From assembly GCA_012845835.1 (NCBI GenBank), contig JABAKD010000013.1, forward strand, positions 7,081,628 to 7,145,627: 64,000 nucleotides of DNA, read 5' to 3'. The stretch comes from Undaria pinnatifida. Taxonomy: Eukaryota; Sar; Phaeophyceae; Laminariales; Alariaceae. Made by a program: the position numbers and the translations under genes. The notes below the pieces were generated by a model. The model ran no database searches. It worked only from the letters and a program-made list of their open reading frames with translations, and was not told where the DNA came from. Of this stretch, positions 1-11,645 are shown in pieces. Position 1 is the stretch's first letter, and every line of letters starts with the position of its first letter.

Positions 1-275
1 CACCTCGTACTGTGACTCGTGACCACATCAATTGTATTGAATTCAAGCCAGCCCCCCCCGCCTGTGTCGTTGTCAGCAAGGACAGGCGGGACCCTAGGCT
101 AATGCACTTCGTTCAGAACATGCTGGGAAAATGCAAAAAGAAACTGAGCACTGCACTGATGCCCATCTGCATTGGCACAACTGCGCTGACACACTGCCAT
201 GCCTCCCACCCCCTTTCTTCCGCCACCTCCGCGGAGCGCGTATATACATGGGCGGCGTTTTGTTTTTTGTTCCAG

Positions 276-3125
276 GATTTACGCAGTCGATTCGACCACA
301 CTCTTGCGGACCCTCCGGTGCTCGGGGGAAGTCTCCCGCATGCGTCTATTCGACCCCGTCCTCGCCGTGCTGTCTTCGGCATCTGGCCGAGTCTCTTTCC
401 GTGACCTCTACGCCGACGGAGGTGGCGGCCTTGGGCAGGTAAAGGTAACGTTGAGGGTCTGGGTAAGGGTAATAATTTAAGATATCCACATGTTGAATTC
501 GGTGATGCGGCGCGCGGTTCTCGTCGCGGCCCTACCCAACCCAACCCAATCCATCTCAACCCAACCCAACCCAACCCAACCCAACCCAACCCAACCCAAC
601 CCAACCCAACCCAACCCAACCCAACCCAACCCAACCCAACCCAACCCAACCCAACCCAACCCAACCCAACCCAAAAAAACCCAACCCAACCCAACCCAAC
701 CCCGCCTGCTGCAGCGCACTTCGCTAGGTTTCGAAGCGGTGGCGTTCGATCCCGTGGAGGGTGACAAGTTGCACCCCAGCGCTAACGCCAACGCCGACGA
801 CGGAGTAATCCTCCACTGTGTCAAATCGAACGGAACTATGTTCGAGGCTTCGACGTTGGGAAGCGTGTGGAATACCGAGCGGGACGGTGGCCTGATCGAG
901 GAGGCAGTGGCGGACGTTGGTGGTGGTGGTGGTGGTGGTGGTGGTGGGGGTGGCGGTGGCGGTGGTGGCGGTGATTGGGGAGCAGGGGGGCGCTCGGCGG
1001 CTATGCACGGCGGTTGGCATGTCTGTGCCGACCTGGAGGCGGCCCTCCTGGTGAGAGTATTGTGTGCCCGCTTGCTCGATCTCGGGGTGACTCCTCAAAC
1101 TCGGGGTGGCTCTAGTGGTGAGGGCGTTGTGTGTCCCCTTTTCTACGTCCCATTTATGTCAAGCTTCAAAGGAGGGGCGTCCTTTTGCCGCAGTCATCAC
1201 CGTGTATTTGCGAGGTAATGCACGAGAAATACAGATGAGTAAATCCGAAATACCACTTAAAACCAAAAGCTGACAAATATGCAACAAACTAAAGAACTTG
1301 AAGCAAAAAACGAAACGGTCACAGGTTGACTGACGTTACACACATATGCTTCGCTTTTGCCGGGAAAAAAAGGTCCGAGCAACGCCTGGGGGACACATCT
1401 CCGGCTGGCACCTCCACCCCAGCGGTCGTCGCGCCCGCGGCCCCATCTTCCGCTTTAGCCTCGACTCCTCGCCTTCCTCCGCACCACCTCCTACAGACGC
1501 GGCAGGGGCAGCGGTAGCGGCGGTGGCGCGGCCACTGACCTCGATGGACCTTGCCGCCGGGGGCATGATACTCGCGGTGGCTCGTGAGGGCGCAGCTCCG
1601 TGCCTCTTGGACATGCGTCTCGCACGACGGGCTCGGCCACCACGCACCGGGGGGGCGGCACCGGTGAGAGGCAGGAGGAGTTGTCGTGCCTGGAGAGGCG
1701 GTGGTGGTCGCGTTGGTGGCAGCGGCGGTGGTGATGGTGATGGCGGTGGTAGGAGCGGGGTTCCCAGCCCCCATCCCCTCCTCCGTGTGTGGGGCCTCGC
1801 CTCGCGGCATTACCCGGCTGAAGTTTTAGAGGGTAGAGGAGGGGATCACGGCGGGGGCGGGAGGGGTTGGGAGGAGGGGGAATTGGGGGCGGGGGTAGCG
1901 TTGCAGGTTCCCTTATGGGGCGCGGGGGGGGGGGGGAGAGGGAGAGGTGCCTCGCCGCGTGAGGATTCGACCGTGGCCGGCGGGGGCGTGGGCAGTGGGG
2001 GTGGCGGTTGATCTCGGGGGCGGAAGGCTGGCGTCCGCGTGTTCGGACGGCCGTTTGAGGTGAGGAAGGCGGTGAACTAGTGGTTGGGCAGACTGGTCGA
2101 TAATCTAAAGTATATTAATGTAAAGAGAGGGTGGAAAATATGGGACACACGGACGAGCGCCCCATCATTGTTTTCTTGCGAGCGAACAGAATCGCAAATC
2201 GATCGATATAGCAAATGTTTTTTTTTTTTTTAATTTTCCGACGAACGCCCCATCGTTGTTTTGTTGCTGGAGAACAGCAACAAATGGCGGGGGGGGGGGG
2301 GGGTATTGTTAATTTAGCCTTGTATTCGTTTTGCTGTGATAATTGGGCGTTTACCTTGAAAGTTGGTGTTGAAAATGAAACTGTATTCTTCATCTTATCA
2401 CTTACATTTTCGTATCTGTTCCAGTGGAACAGTAGTTGCCGTTTTTCATGTCTGCGTCTGACGTTGCCCCCACTTTTTTTCTAGTAGGCTAGTGGCTGAA
2501 CAACGTTCATCAGTTAGTCTTCGAAATACGTCGACAGAGGACGTAAAGTTTCTTAGAGTAGTGTACGGTCGGTAGTTACAGCAGGGGGAGGTCGTATTTA
2601 TTTCGGACGTCTGTTTTACGTTGCGCTGCGGTGGTGGCCGCATGGAAAAGCTTAGCCCTCGTGCTGCCGTGTCAGGGAGTTGGTAATGGGGCGGCTGCGG
2701 TACGGTCGTGGATCACGGATGCTGGCGATGATTTCTGCGTTATCTCTCGCTCTCTCGTATTTCGTTATCTCGCCCTCTTTCTCTGTTTCCTGTCTCGCTA
2801 TATTTTTTTCTTCCTTTTGTTGGTTCGCCCGTGCGTTGTCATGTTTTTTCGTTGGTTCCATGATTTACGACCCTTCGTTCTTCCATCCGTTTGTCCATCC
2901 ATTTCGTAAGTTCGTTAATTCGTTCTTCCCTTTGGCCCATTGCCCCTTCACCCGTCTCTTCACCCGCCTATCCTCCTGTCGGATCGATCGATCTCCGCTC
3001 ACTCGCGGCTCTTCTCCGATACCAGGGTCACCAGGCTCCGGTCCAACAACCAAGTACAGGGTTTGCGCGCCGCCGTGCTTCGAGGGCGCCAGGCGAAGAA
3101 GCCGCGTGCGTCGGCGGTGCTGTAA
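276..3125 (+). CDS. Split gene, probable WD40/beta-propeller protein (structure tentative)
   Basis: Three coding blocks can be chained. Exon 276-438 follows TTCCAG and ends before GTAAAG. Exon 715-1050 follows CTGCTGCAG and ends before GTGAGA; both joins are phase 0. A third open block begins about 1373 and has a GTGAGA donor at 1664. A possible last exon is 3026-3125, after ACCAG and ending in TAA. The peptide has blade-like pieces such as LAVLSSASGRVSFRDLY, FEAVAFDP and MILAVAREGAAPCLLDMR, spaced as in WD40 repeats, so a beta-propeller is inferred. Exon 2 encodes a long poly-Gly run and exon 3 is Gly/Arg rich. The 5' end lies upstream of the window or was not found. I cannot name an orthologue. 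The exons between 1664 and 3026 are unresolved, and the last exon may belong elsewhere. Confidence 0.42.
529..706. repeat. (CCAAC)n pentanucleotide array
   Basis: About 33 CCAAC units, nearly uninterrupted except for an A-rich break near 672. It fills most of the intron 439-714 of the first gene and runs to within a few bases of the acceptor CTGCTGCAG. It is not the telomere repeat of any stramenopile known to me. Confidence 0.95.
916..974. repeat. GGT/GGC trinucleotide run in coding sequence
   Basis: An imperfect GGT/GGC/GGG run inside the second exon of the first gene, translated as about 18 consecutive Gly. It is presumably a flexible linker and a likely site of length polymorphism. Confidence 0.85.
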
Positions 3126-6100
3126 AATCCGCCAAGCGCACCCGCAGCCTTGTGCTATCCCGCGCTTTTGGGAACACATTTACATGGAGTTTGCGTGGGA
3201 TAAATGTTCCAGAACTAGGGGGGTCAAGACACTTGGCAGTGTGGATCAATAGGGCCCGACTGCTGCACTGTTATACGGTGCACGGATTTCTCTTCGCTCG
3301 GCACATTTTTTTAGCCCTTTTTTGTGACCACGGGCTGTATTTCAAGGAGATGAGCCTGTAATAACGTGAGAACATATCATCACCATAGTGCAGGTCTCTC
3401 TACCTTTGCTCGAGTCACCCACAAAAGGGCGCTTGGTCTGTTGCTTGGGTGTCACAGCTGCTTGATTTACAGAAGACGCCCGCTATTAATATTTGACCTT
3501 TTTCCCTCAGAGTATAACCGTGGCTGATAATTACCAGCCACAAAGAAAGCCACAACCACGCGCTCGCGGTGGTGGCTTCACACATGTCACCCGCCGCTCC
3601 CTAGAGAGTCTCGTGGTCCCGCTTGGTATAGCTCGACGAGGAATTCCAGGCCGCGTCCGCAAGGCGTTGAGACCAATTGAATGTCGATCAAATTGATTAT
3701 GCGCTTCGGCCACCCATCGAGCACACAAGAGCACCAGAACGCAGCAGCACAGATCCCGCTACTGCCCAGGGAAAAAAGGAGAGCGGGGGGGTTAGATTGA
3801 GGCTGGGGCTATCCTGCCAGGCGATTCTATTAAAAAAAAGTCAGATACTACGTAGAAAAGGATGCAGTTCTAAGCGAGGGGCGCATGGAGGTTGCCGACC
3901 AAGGCTACTGTAGGGGGGACTTTTCGGATTATCTTTTGTGTTTCTGTTTTGCCATATCTCCCGTCGCGTTATCGCCTGTGGCCCTGCGCCAACAACGCAT
4001 GTTTACGCTCAAGTGTTGAGTACGGTATAGAGCCTCTTGCGCGGGTGGCCTAACGTCGGCAGTGAAAAGGCGGGTGCCCTCCCTACCCAGTGGGGACAAT
4101 GGGGGGTTGATTCGATAATACCGTAGCGTTGGTCTGCGGTAAATCGGCAAAATTTAGGCCAGGCGTGCGGGCGGGTGTACGGGTGTTTTCTTCGCCCAAG
4201 AGTACCAAACGTGATGCACCAGGACAAGCTTGTCGTATTGCTGGTACGTGCGGCATACATGTTTCGGACCTGGAGGGGGGATCCATGATTCATAGTCACC
4301 CCCCCTTCCCCCTGGGCTGTATAGGGTGGGGGTGACTAATAATCACCCTCCCGCTCCTTGAAACAATCCACGCAGCTATATAGACCGCGCAAGGCGCCTT
4401 CCGTGCGTAAGAGTACCATGTATGTGAGGTGAACCGATGTGATGTGGGTGGGCGAGTGAGATACTTCATGGGCCAAAAGAGAAGTAGTATGTGGTGATGT
4501 CGTGCTGACCGACCCCAACGTAAGATAAAAATAACGGCGGACTACTCGAGGACTACTGTGTATCGGTATATGTTCTCTGTCCTGGCTATACCCACACATA
4601 TGCAGTGACACAGCTGTTAATAGTGCAAAACAAATACGTCGAAGACGAGCAAAAACAGGCCTATATTTTCTGGAACAAAATGAGAAATACCGCGAGCAAG
4701 CACAGGTATTAGACTATACGTATACTGAATGATTTTTACAGTCGAGAGCAAGTAAGTAGTTATATTGAAACTTTACAGTAGTGTCGCGCCCTTTCCCACA
4801 CACCCTCCGAACAAAATCAGCGTCACTACCATTCCTGTTTCTTACTGCATGCGCCCCGTACTGACTGGTTGGGGCAGTCTACCAAGCAAGCGTAGTACTC
4901 CCCTCGGTTGTGGGCTCACACAAGCCACAGCCACAGCAGCAGCACAGCAATTAATACCAAACCTTGCTGACCGTCACATGGGCCCGGAATGACTGCGGAC
5001 TCCTTCGTCGATCTATGCGAAAAAATGTCGGCCATGAGACAAGTCGCAGTTGCCCGACGTGCAAACTTAGTTAGACTATATATAAGCTTGTTGTGTTTTA
5101 CGGAAGCACAACGTCGTCAGATGTTGTGAAGTCAGCTTAACATTTTTTATCTATGCCAAGCCTTTTAGACACGTCTATTATGTTGGATGCTTTTCGCTAC
5201 AATTAATTTCCTTGGTCTGTTGGTCCGTCGAACGCCGTGGGCATGCCCGTGGAATGCCGTGGAGGTCCGTGGACATTGCCGCGGCGTTCCTCCAAAAAGA
5301 CAAATAATGAAAAAATACATCGTTGTTTGATCTTGGATGCACCGCTGTTCCCCGACAGACCAAACAACGTGGCCGGTGATGAACGCAGAGAGAGACAGTA
5401 TGCAGCAGGCATCGGCCCCGCAACAAAAAAAACGACGCACTAAAGCTGCAAGATGGTAAGGCACTCTCGGAAAGCGCCCTCTGTCGCTGTGTCATGTGCT
5501 GTGAGTTGTCGGTTGTTTATTATACTGCTTGCTATGTGTAACGGCCAAGCAGCCGAAGATATCCGTTTTCGCTGACTGGAGCCGACGAAAAGCGAAAGAG
5601 CATACCATTGAAAAAGTTTACCTCTTGGGGGAGGCATGCTGCATCACGAAGACAATTCAACTCTGCAGCAGCTCCATGTGCTAACCTACGCATTATACAA
5701 GCTTCTGCGCTGCTCCTAACTGATGCTGCCGCCGTGGGCTATGCTACCGGTGTGTTTTTGTAACGGTTGACCCGCAACGGTTTTCGAAGTTGTGGAGTTC
5801 GAAATTTCTGTGCGGCGTTACCAGCAGGGGGGCTATGAACAATGTCACGCCTCCGAGGGTATTGGGCTGCAGTTCCAGCAGTGGCTTCTGCGTACCTGCT
5901 CGTCTCACCATCAGCATCGTACTGTCGGATGCCCTTCAGCTATTGAATCTAGCATGCCAGGTGCGAAACAGAGCAGGGCCTCGAAACGACGCTGTCGATA
6001 TTTCGGAAAAATGACTTGGTAGCTCGAGGTCTGGTTCTGCCTGATATGTGATAATTGAAAGTGAGAAGACCATAATGATAGTACAAGCAGTAGGCTACAT

Positions 6101-6630
6101 GAGTACGCCGATCTTTGTTTTCAGTTGGGATCACACACAGGCATGTTAGTCGCCTAATAATTAATACCAGGTAGGTGCACGGCAGTGCACAATGCAATGT
6201 CTCGAGACCCAACTGGCAACCCTCAAGAGTTTCTCCAGCGCTTTTGGCCTTTGACATTGGCTGTTCCTAGATAGGGGCTTTGCTCTAGGGGCTGTGCTCA
6301 AGCATTGCGAATATCTGAAACTCTGTAGCGAAAACGCCGACCAAACGGAGCGTACGGTGCTGGTAGCAGGAGAAACCAGATTGACATGAGCGGGGGGACA
6401 ACGCGAGTACGACAAATACACAGTTCTGCTTACTATACAGCAGTAGCTACCATACACCTGTTATTCGTACCAGTTACCTGCCTGTTGTTGCCCCCTTTTT
6501 CTCCATGTGTGGAAACGCGTCAGAGTACATACCCAGAATACTGCTGTAGTACAGCAGTAGCAGGGTGCTACTTATATGCAGCCGCGACTAGAAGACAAGG
6601 CGGAACCGGGATTGTTTTCGCAAGAGACAG
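3126..6630. other. Intergenic, no gene seen
   Basis: Only short overlapping frames are present, with no codon bias or splice-consistent chain. A copy of the motif TACCAGGTA lies at 6165-6173. TACAGCAGTA occurs at 6435, and a perfect 10+1+10 palindrome built from it at 6539-6559. Confidence 0.5.
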
Positions 6631-6632
6631 CC

Positions 6633-6785
6633 TTGACCCCCCGAGAAGCCTTGACCCACCGAGAAGCCTTGACCCCCCCCGAGAAGCCTTGACCCCCCGA
6701 GAAACCTTGACCCCCCGAGAAGCCTTGACCCCCCGAGAAGCCTTGACCCCCCGAAAAGCCTTGACCGCCCGATAGTCCTTGACCT
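6633..6785. repeat. 18-bp minisatellite, unit CCTTGACCCCCCGAGAAG
   Basis: About eight units of 17-19 bp. Variation lies mainly in the C-run length and at the two bases after GA. Frames through it read as PREALT or GQGFSG repeats in both directions, an artefact of the array and not a protein. Confidence 0.93.
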
Positions 6786-6821
6786 CGGGGGGGCACCGGC
6801 AGGTATTTTCCTATATAGCCA

Positions 6822-7192
6822 GCAATCAAATCACGCAACACATGAAACGAAGAATTAGGTTTCGCTGTGTAGACTATGCCGCACGTACATGATGTAGAAC
6901 ATCTGGCACCTGGTAACGTGACAGCAATACAGAGACCAGTGCCATGTTGCACTCGTGGAGCTCTGGGCAAGAGCTTCGTACGAGTATCAGGTACAAGGGC
7001 TCCGCTCCATAGCCAGCAATCAGATCACGCAACACATGAAACGAAGAATTAGGTTTCGCTGTATATACCGCACGTACATCATGTAGAACATCTGGCACCT
7101 GGTAACGTAACAGCAATACAGAGACTAGTGCCATAGGTTGCGCTCGTAGAGCTATGGGCAAGAGCTTCGTACGCGTATCAGGTACAAGGGCT
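6822..7192. repeat. Tandem duplication of about 185 bp
   Basis: The block starting GCCAGCAATCAAATCACGC near 6822 recurs near 7013 with a few substitutions and small indels. Each copy ends in GTACAAGGGCTCCGCTCC. The second copy runs directly into the GC-rich hairpin at 7202, so the duplication probably involved that dispersed element. Confidence 0.9.
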
Positions 7193-8180
7193 CCGCTCCG
7201 CAGGCGGCTGACACCGCCCGCTACGCTCGCGCAAGGAAGAATACAACTAAGTGTGAAGGCGGCAGAAAGAAGAGTCCCATGATTTGGTGCATCTGGCGAT
7301 TTGATATTGCCAAGAGCTGCTTTATACGCAGAGCTGATTGCCCTCTGCTGGGCTGTGTGTGCTTGTTGACGATGTCAAGTTCTGATCGCCAGTATGGGTG
7401 TAATTTTCGAGAAAAAAAAGGAGGACCGAGAGAGGATAGTCAAATGAAGAAAGCGAAAAAAAGACGAGTACACACGTACATACATACCGGTCGCCCCGGT
7501 GGCGTATCTGGTTATCCTCGAGCCTGGTATAGGTCAGTTTCGTGAGTTCGAGCCCCGCCGAGTGCATACTCGTATAGATTCGTTGGGACTTTTTCTTGTG
7601 GACAAATTGACTTGCGGAAAGCGCGAGAGCGTGAGTTAGAAACATTCGATGTACAATCGACGAGCAGTGGGATTGCTGAACCCTATGCGCGATAAAAATT
7701 GAAGGCAAGAACCGGGGAGGAGAAGGGATGACACCTGTGACCACGGCTTGTCCAGAAGCTGGAAAGTGAAAGTGTGCTAGAAAAAAAAATATATATATAT
7801 ATATATATATCGCTCGGTACCGGGTATCGCATGATACCTGGTACTGCTGTATGTTCAAAAGAAAGCACAGCGCGCACGGTACAGCACCGCAGGGCAAGGC
7901 ACGGCACCGTCCGGCACCGCACGGCGCTGCGCTGCGCTGCGCTGCTGAGCTGGGCTGAGGTGAGCTGTGAGAGCATTTTTTGTGATTCAACCTATAGACT
8001 ACAAGTATAGTACCTGGTACGTACAAGAGCAGTAGTACCGGTGGCATATTTGACATTTCGAATAACAACACCGCACAGCAGTACCGCACCGCACGGCAAG
8101 GCACGCCAGGGAACGGCACTGCACGGCGCTGCGCTGGTGAGCTAGCGCTACGCTGCCGAGCTAGATGTGCGTTGCTGGGC
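7192..8180 (+). repeat. Dispersed repeat, copy A (interrupted by a SINE)
   Basis: It begins with the GC-rich hairpin (7202-7220) and CTACGCTCGCGCAAGG, continues through CCCATGATTTGGTGC and GCCAAGAGCTGCTT, and ends in a GGCACGGCACCG-rich block. The same modules occur in the same order at 14868-15430. Here a SINE (7489-7790) sits between the left and right parts, and it is absent from the other copy. Confidence 0.8.
7489..7790 (+). mobile_element. tRNA-derived SINE, copy 1
   Basis: The head CGCCCCGGTGGCGTATC carries an A-box-like sequence. GAGTTCGAGCCCC 55 bases on is a good pol III B box. A body with CTTGCGGAAAGCGCGAGAGC and GCGATAAAAATTGAAGG leads to a 3' A/AT-rich tail. It is highly similar to 30825-31130 and, in reverse, to 9256-9475. 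It is non-coding and would depend on a LINE for mobility. Confidence 0.85.
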
Positions 8181-8680
8181 GGAGCTGAGCTGATGTGATG
8201 AGCCAACCTGAGATCATCAGGATGGGGCCTCCTCTGTTCTGGTATGATATGATGAAAGCTTCGTGCAACTACTCGCACCAAAAGAACGGGAAGTAAGAAA
8301 TTAAAGGAAAGCTGGATCGTTCCGCAAGTAACGAGAGGAGGCGATGTCCAGGTAGTATGTGGCATTCCCAAAAAAGAAGTTTTACACTTGGGGGAAGCAA
8401 AAACTTCCACTTCCCACAAAAAATTTTTTCAATGATAAAAACTCGAATTTTGAAAAAAAAAACGCTGAGAAGCGCTGTTTCAGGAATCCGAGCCCGCTCA
8501 GCCGTCCGGAGAGGAGAATGTCTTGAAGTTGGTGTGGAAAGCGACAAAAATGGGGGCCTCTCAGGGCCTCTCAGAAGATCGATATTTGTGAGTAGTTCTA
8601 TGCATAGACTAGATACCTGGTGCAACTGCTGTAAAGATATACCTATCATACATCTGAGGCGAATCTGAAACTTTTTTAGT

Positions 8681-8815
8681 GGGCGGATCTCTACCGCCTC
8701 AGAGCGCCTCTCTGCGCGGTTTCTTCGCCGGGGCGTACCCCCTCGTTGTCGGTGATCTGCCCGCTCAGCGCCGTAGCGCGAATACTTGACGTTGAGATCT
8801 ACGATAGGATCTAGT
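8681..8815 (+). repeat. Dispersed GC-rich repeat (pair with 31805-31975)
   Basis: The block GGGCGGATCTCTACCGCCTC, GCGCGGTTTCTTCG, GCGCCGTAGCGCG and GACGTTGAGATCTACGA recurs in the same order near 31805-31975. The other copy has extra C/G-rich sequence. It has no coding potential shared between copies. Confidence 0.75.
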
Positions 8816-8887
8816 AACATATTCATCCTCAGGAAGCGTATTTTCGTGTAATCTCTTTGGGTGCGTGCTCTCCGAACGCCAGCCCCC

Positions 8888-10225
8888 CCGAATTATTGGT
8901 CTTACTGCCGCCCCCGATGTCTGGAGGGCCCGTACGGTAAGTCCTGGCCTTTTGAGGCTTTTGCCTTTAGGGGCGTTAAGGCAAACGGCTAAGGCTCGCC
9001 GCAGGCCAAAATTTTGGGGCACGTTTTAAGGCACAAGCCTTAACGACCTTAACGAGCCTTAACGAAGCTTAGCCGGATGGGCACGAGCCTTGAAAAAAGC
9101 CTTAAGCGAGCCCTTGACCTGTGTACTACTCCAAAAAGTATCCCACACTAATTCCAAGTATTTTGGGCCCAGATACGTGTATTTGTTTTGCTTTGTTTTT
9201 TTAATCATCACTTTTGCTCTCCAGCTCAACGCTTAGGAGGTTTTACCTCCAGCGATCTTCTGGACAAGCCGTGGTCACTGGTGTCGTCCCTTCTTCCCGG
9301 TCCCGCGCTTTGATTTCTATCGCGCACAGGGTTTAACATTCCAACTGCTCGTCGATTTTCATCGAATGTTGCTAACTCGCGCTCTCGCGCTTTCTGCCAA
9401 TCAATCTTTATGCAAGAAAAATTATCTTCGAGTGTATATGTGCGCTGGGTGATAATTGAACTCGCGAAATTGATTTGTGTAGGCACGAGGATAACCTACC
9501 AAGCCACCGGGGACGCCGACGTTGCAGCTCTAAAAGGGTTAACACGCATCTCGCCTTGAAATGTCTATAATAGAGAAGGCATTGCCGGGCTTGTGACGTA
9601 CGTCATGTAACGTGGCGGTAGTGTACATGCCGGTATTGTTGATTGGTATGTTTACCGCATAACTCATTGGGTGTACCGTGAACAGCAATACATATATTTG
9701 GGCACGTAGCGAGAACAAGAAACAATGAGTCTATGTACGTAGCCATCGAGTCTAAAGGTATTATGTCGTCACCACTCAGGCTCGTGCCATGCCCCGCGCT
9801 GGGACCCCCTGTTGGGTAGACATTGCGCCGCTCCGAAGGTAGCAGGTGGCGGGTGAAAGGTGCTATGTCCGTGCCCGCAAGAACTGGCACCTCGCGAGCT
9901 GGCGTGCTGGCGTCTGGCGTGTGTCTCCGGGTCTCTGCGCCCGGCATGCACACCAAAAAATAACCCCCGTCCACTAATTTTTTGGAGTTCCAGTCTAACG
10001 GCGCTATTTTTTTACGCGATAGTCGCAAAATACGTCCCTGAAAGGCCTCTTGCGCCGTCAGGCAACGAGCCTTACGGCCGTAAGGCTCTTAAGGCTCGAA
10101 ACAGCCGTTAAGGCACGCCCTTTTCAAGAATGGGCGCTACGGCATTTTTTTAGGCAAGCCTTCAAAGGCCAGGGCCTACCGTACGGGCGTCCGTCTCCCC
10201 GTCTCTTACGACAGGAATCATACCC
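8888..10225. mobile_element. Foldback/MITE-like element with diverged inverted arms
   Basis: The left arm (about 8888-9110) and right arm (about 10025-10225) are diverged inverted repeats. CCCGTACGGTAAGTCCTGGCC on the left matches, in reverse, GGCCAGGGCCTACCGTACGG on the right, and both arms are packed with AAGGC/GCCTT words. The outer ends also look related (CCCCCCGAATTATT versus the reverse of the right flank). The centre holds a SINE fragment and no transposase frame, so it would be non-autonomous and old. Confidence 0.55.
9256..9475 (-). mobile_element. tRNA-derived SINE, copy 2 (diverged, truncated head)
   Basis: The reverse complement matches the SINE body at 7489-7790 and 30825-31130: CTTGTCCAGAAG, GAGCAGT, GCGCGAGAGCGCGAGTTAGC and CTTTATGCA-type spacers. 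The head is eroded to a remnant of the B box near 9465. It lies inside the foldback element 8888-10225. Confidence 0.72.
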
Positions 10226-11396
10226 CCGGCACAAAAATGCCCCCCAGGTCTCGTTGCGGTCATACAACTACGGCCATGCACAAATTGACTACACCCCCCA
10301 GGTCTCGTTACGATGACGTATGAAGCCTATTATGTTTTACCCGCAGATATCTGCACCAACGAGTACGACGAGTGCTCGGTATAGAGACCACTGCACAGCT
10401 AGTTACGGCAGGGATGTTAGGCGAGCTACATGGCGCCCTCAATCTTGCTGGGTGGCTGAGTGCGTGCCCGGCACGCTGCAAGGTCAGCATTATTTGCTGT
10501 GCCAGAGAGCAAGAGAGATCGAAGAGTCGATAATTTATTTTTCAGGGGGGGTCCATGACAAAACCATGAGGTGCCAAGCGGAAGCGGGGTTTTGTATAGT
10601 TACTGCCGTGTTGCAGGTTTGCACGCCGGTCCCAGTGACATTGTTGTTTTACAAGTATGATATTAATAGCAGCAACACCTGTACAACAGCACAGGTGAAT
10701 ACAACAGCTTTACACTCGTACAGCAGCAGGAAATCTACCACCGGGGGGGCATTTGTCAAGAAGTTGAAGTTCAATCCAACTCAGGGACCAGCCGCTTGGA
10801 AACACGAAACATTTTGTGCTGTTTGTTGTTGTTGTTTGTTACTCTTCGTGTGTGTCGGGGTTTGAGTGTGGGAGGTGTGCAGAGTTTAGAGGTGTGCGGT
10901 GAAATCTTTCGGGCGGGCAGAGATTCAATATGATGTGTGTCAAGCATGTTGCCCATATGGGTATCAGTATGACATCCCGACATAAAATAGAGGCTTTTTT
11001 TACCAGGGAGGATAGGGGACAATCCGTCTAGACGGGTGGAAATGCCTTCATGTAAATAAAGCCTTGACTGACTGACCGCTTGACGCTTGCACATCTTCTG
11101 ACATCGTTGGCCAAGACCAGTGCAAAAAGCGCATAGCACACGCCACGCCCTCATTCATCGACGCATGTTCGACGAAGCGCGACACTGCCGTCATAGTGCC
11201 GGTACTCGTCGTGCTCGTCTATATGTCCTAAAGCAGTGTAATGAAACACCCGTGGATTTGGCCAGGATTCACCTGGTGGGGTCTAATGCCTACTGATGGA
11301 TGACTAAGTAAGCTGTTGTTTTTTCCTGTTTGCTCACTGATACTAAACATAGCTTCAGCACGTTTTCGGCATTTTTTCAAATATCCCTTCTCGTAA
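10226..11396. other. Intergenic, no gene seen
   Basis: ORFs here are short and have no homology I recognise. A short direct repeat, CCCCCCAGGTCTCGTT, occurs at about 10238 and 10294. Confidence 0.5.
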
Positions 11397-11645
11397 TGAC
11401 TGATTCTTCGATAGCCTCCCCCCAAAACAAGCGATTTTCTTTAATTCGCGTTTCATGGCTGCTCGACCTGAGGAAGGATGCCATCAAAAACATGTATTTA
11501 CACATTTTCTTGTTTGCAAAGGACTATCGAAGGGTGACGTCGGGGTGGCAAGGGGCACCGTGTTTCCGGAGATACGGCCGGGAGCTGGTTTCAAAACCGG
11601 CGATTTCATTAAGAAAGGTTGGGAGGTTTGCCGTAAAACGACTCT
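11397..11645 (+). repeat. Dispersed repeat (pair with 27500-27745)
   Basis: About 245 bp from TGACTGATTCTTCGATAGCC through GTTTCATGGCTGCTCGAC and GGTTTCAAAACCGGCGATTTC to GCCGTAAAAC, with about 80% identity to 27500-27745. Two plus frames stay open over most of both copies, with many conservative replacements. It could be a decayed coding fragment of a transposon. I do not recognise the peptide. Confidence 0.75.

Noticed and set aside
113-694. 193-residue minus frame of GWVGLGWVGL repeats
   Set aside because: Translation of the CCAAC array; the pattern exists in several frames on both strands.
529-706. Telomere or subtelomere repeat
   Set aside because: A CCAAC pentamer with unrelated coding sequence on both sides; no TTAGGG-type units.
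6386-6970. TPREAL / GFSGGQ repeat proteins
   Set aside because: Both strands of an 18-bp minisatellite are open only because the unit length is divisible by three.
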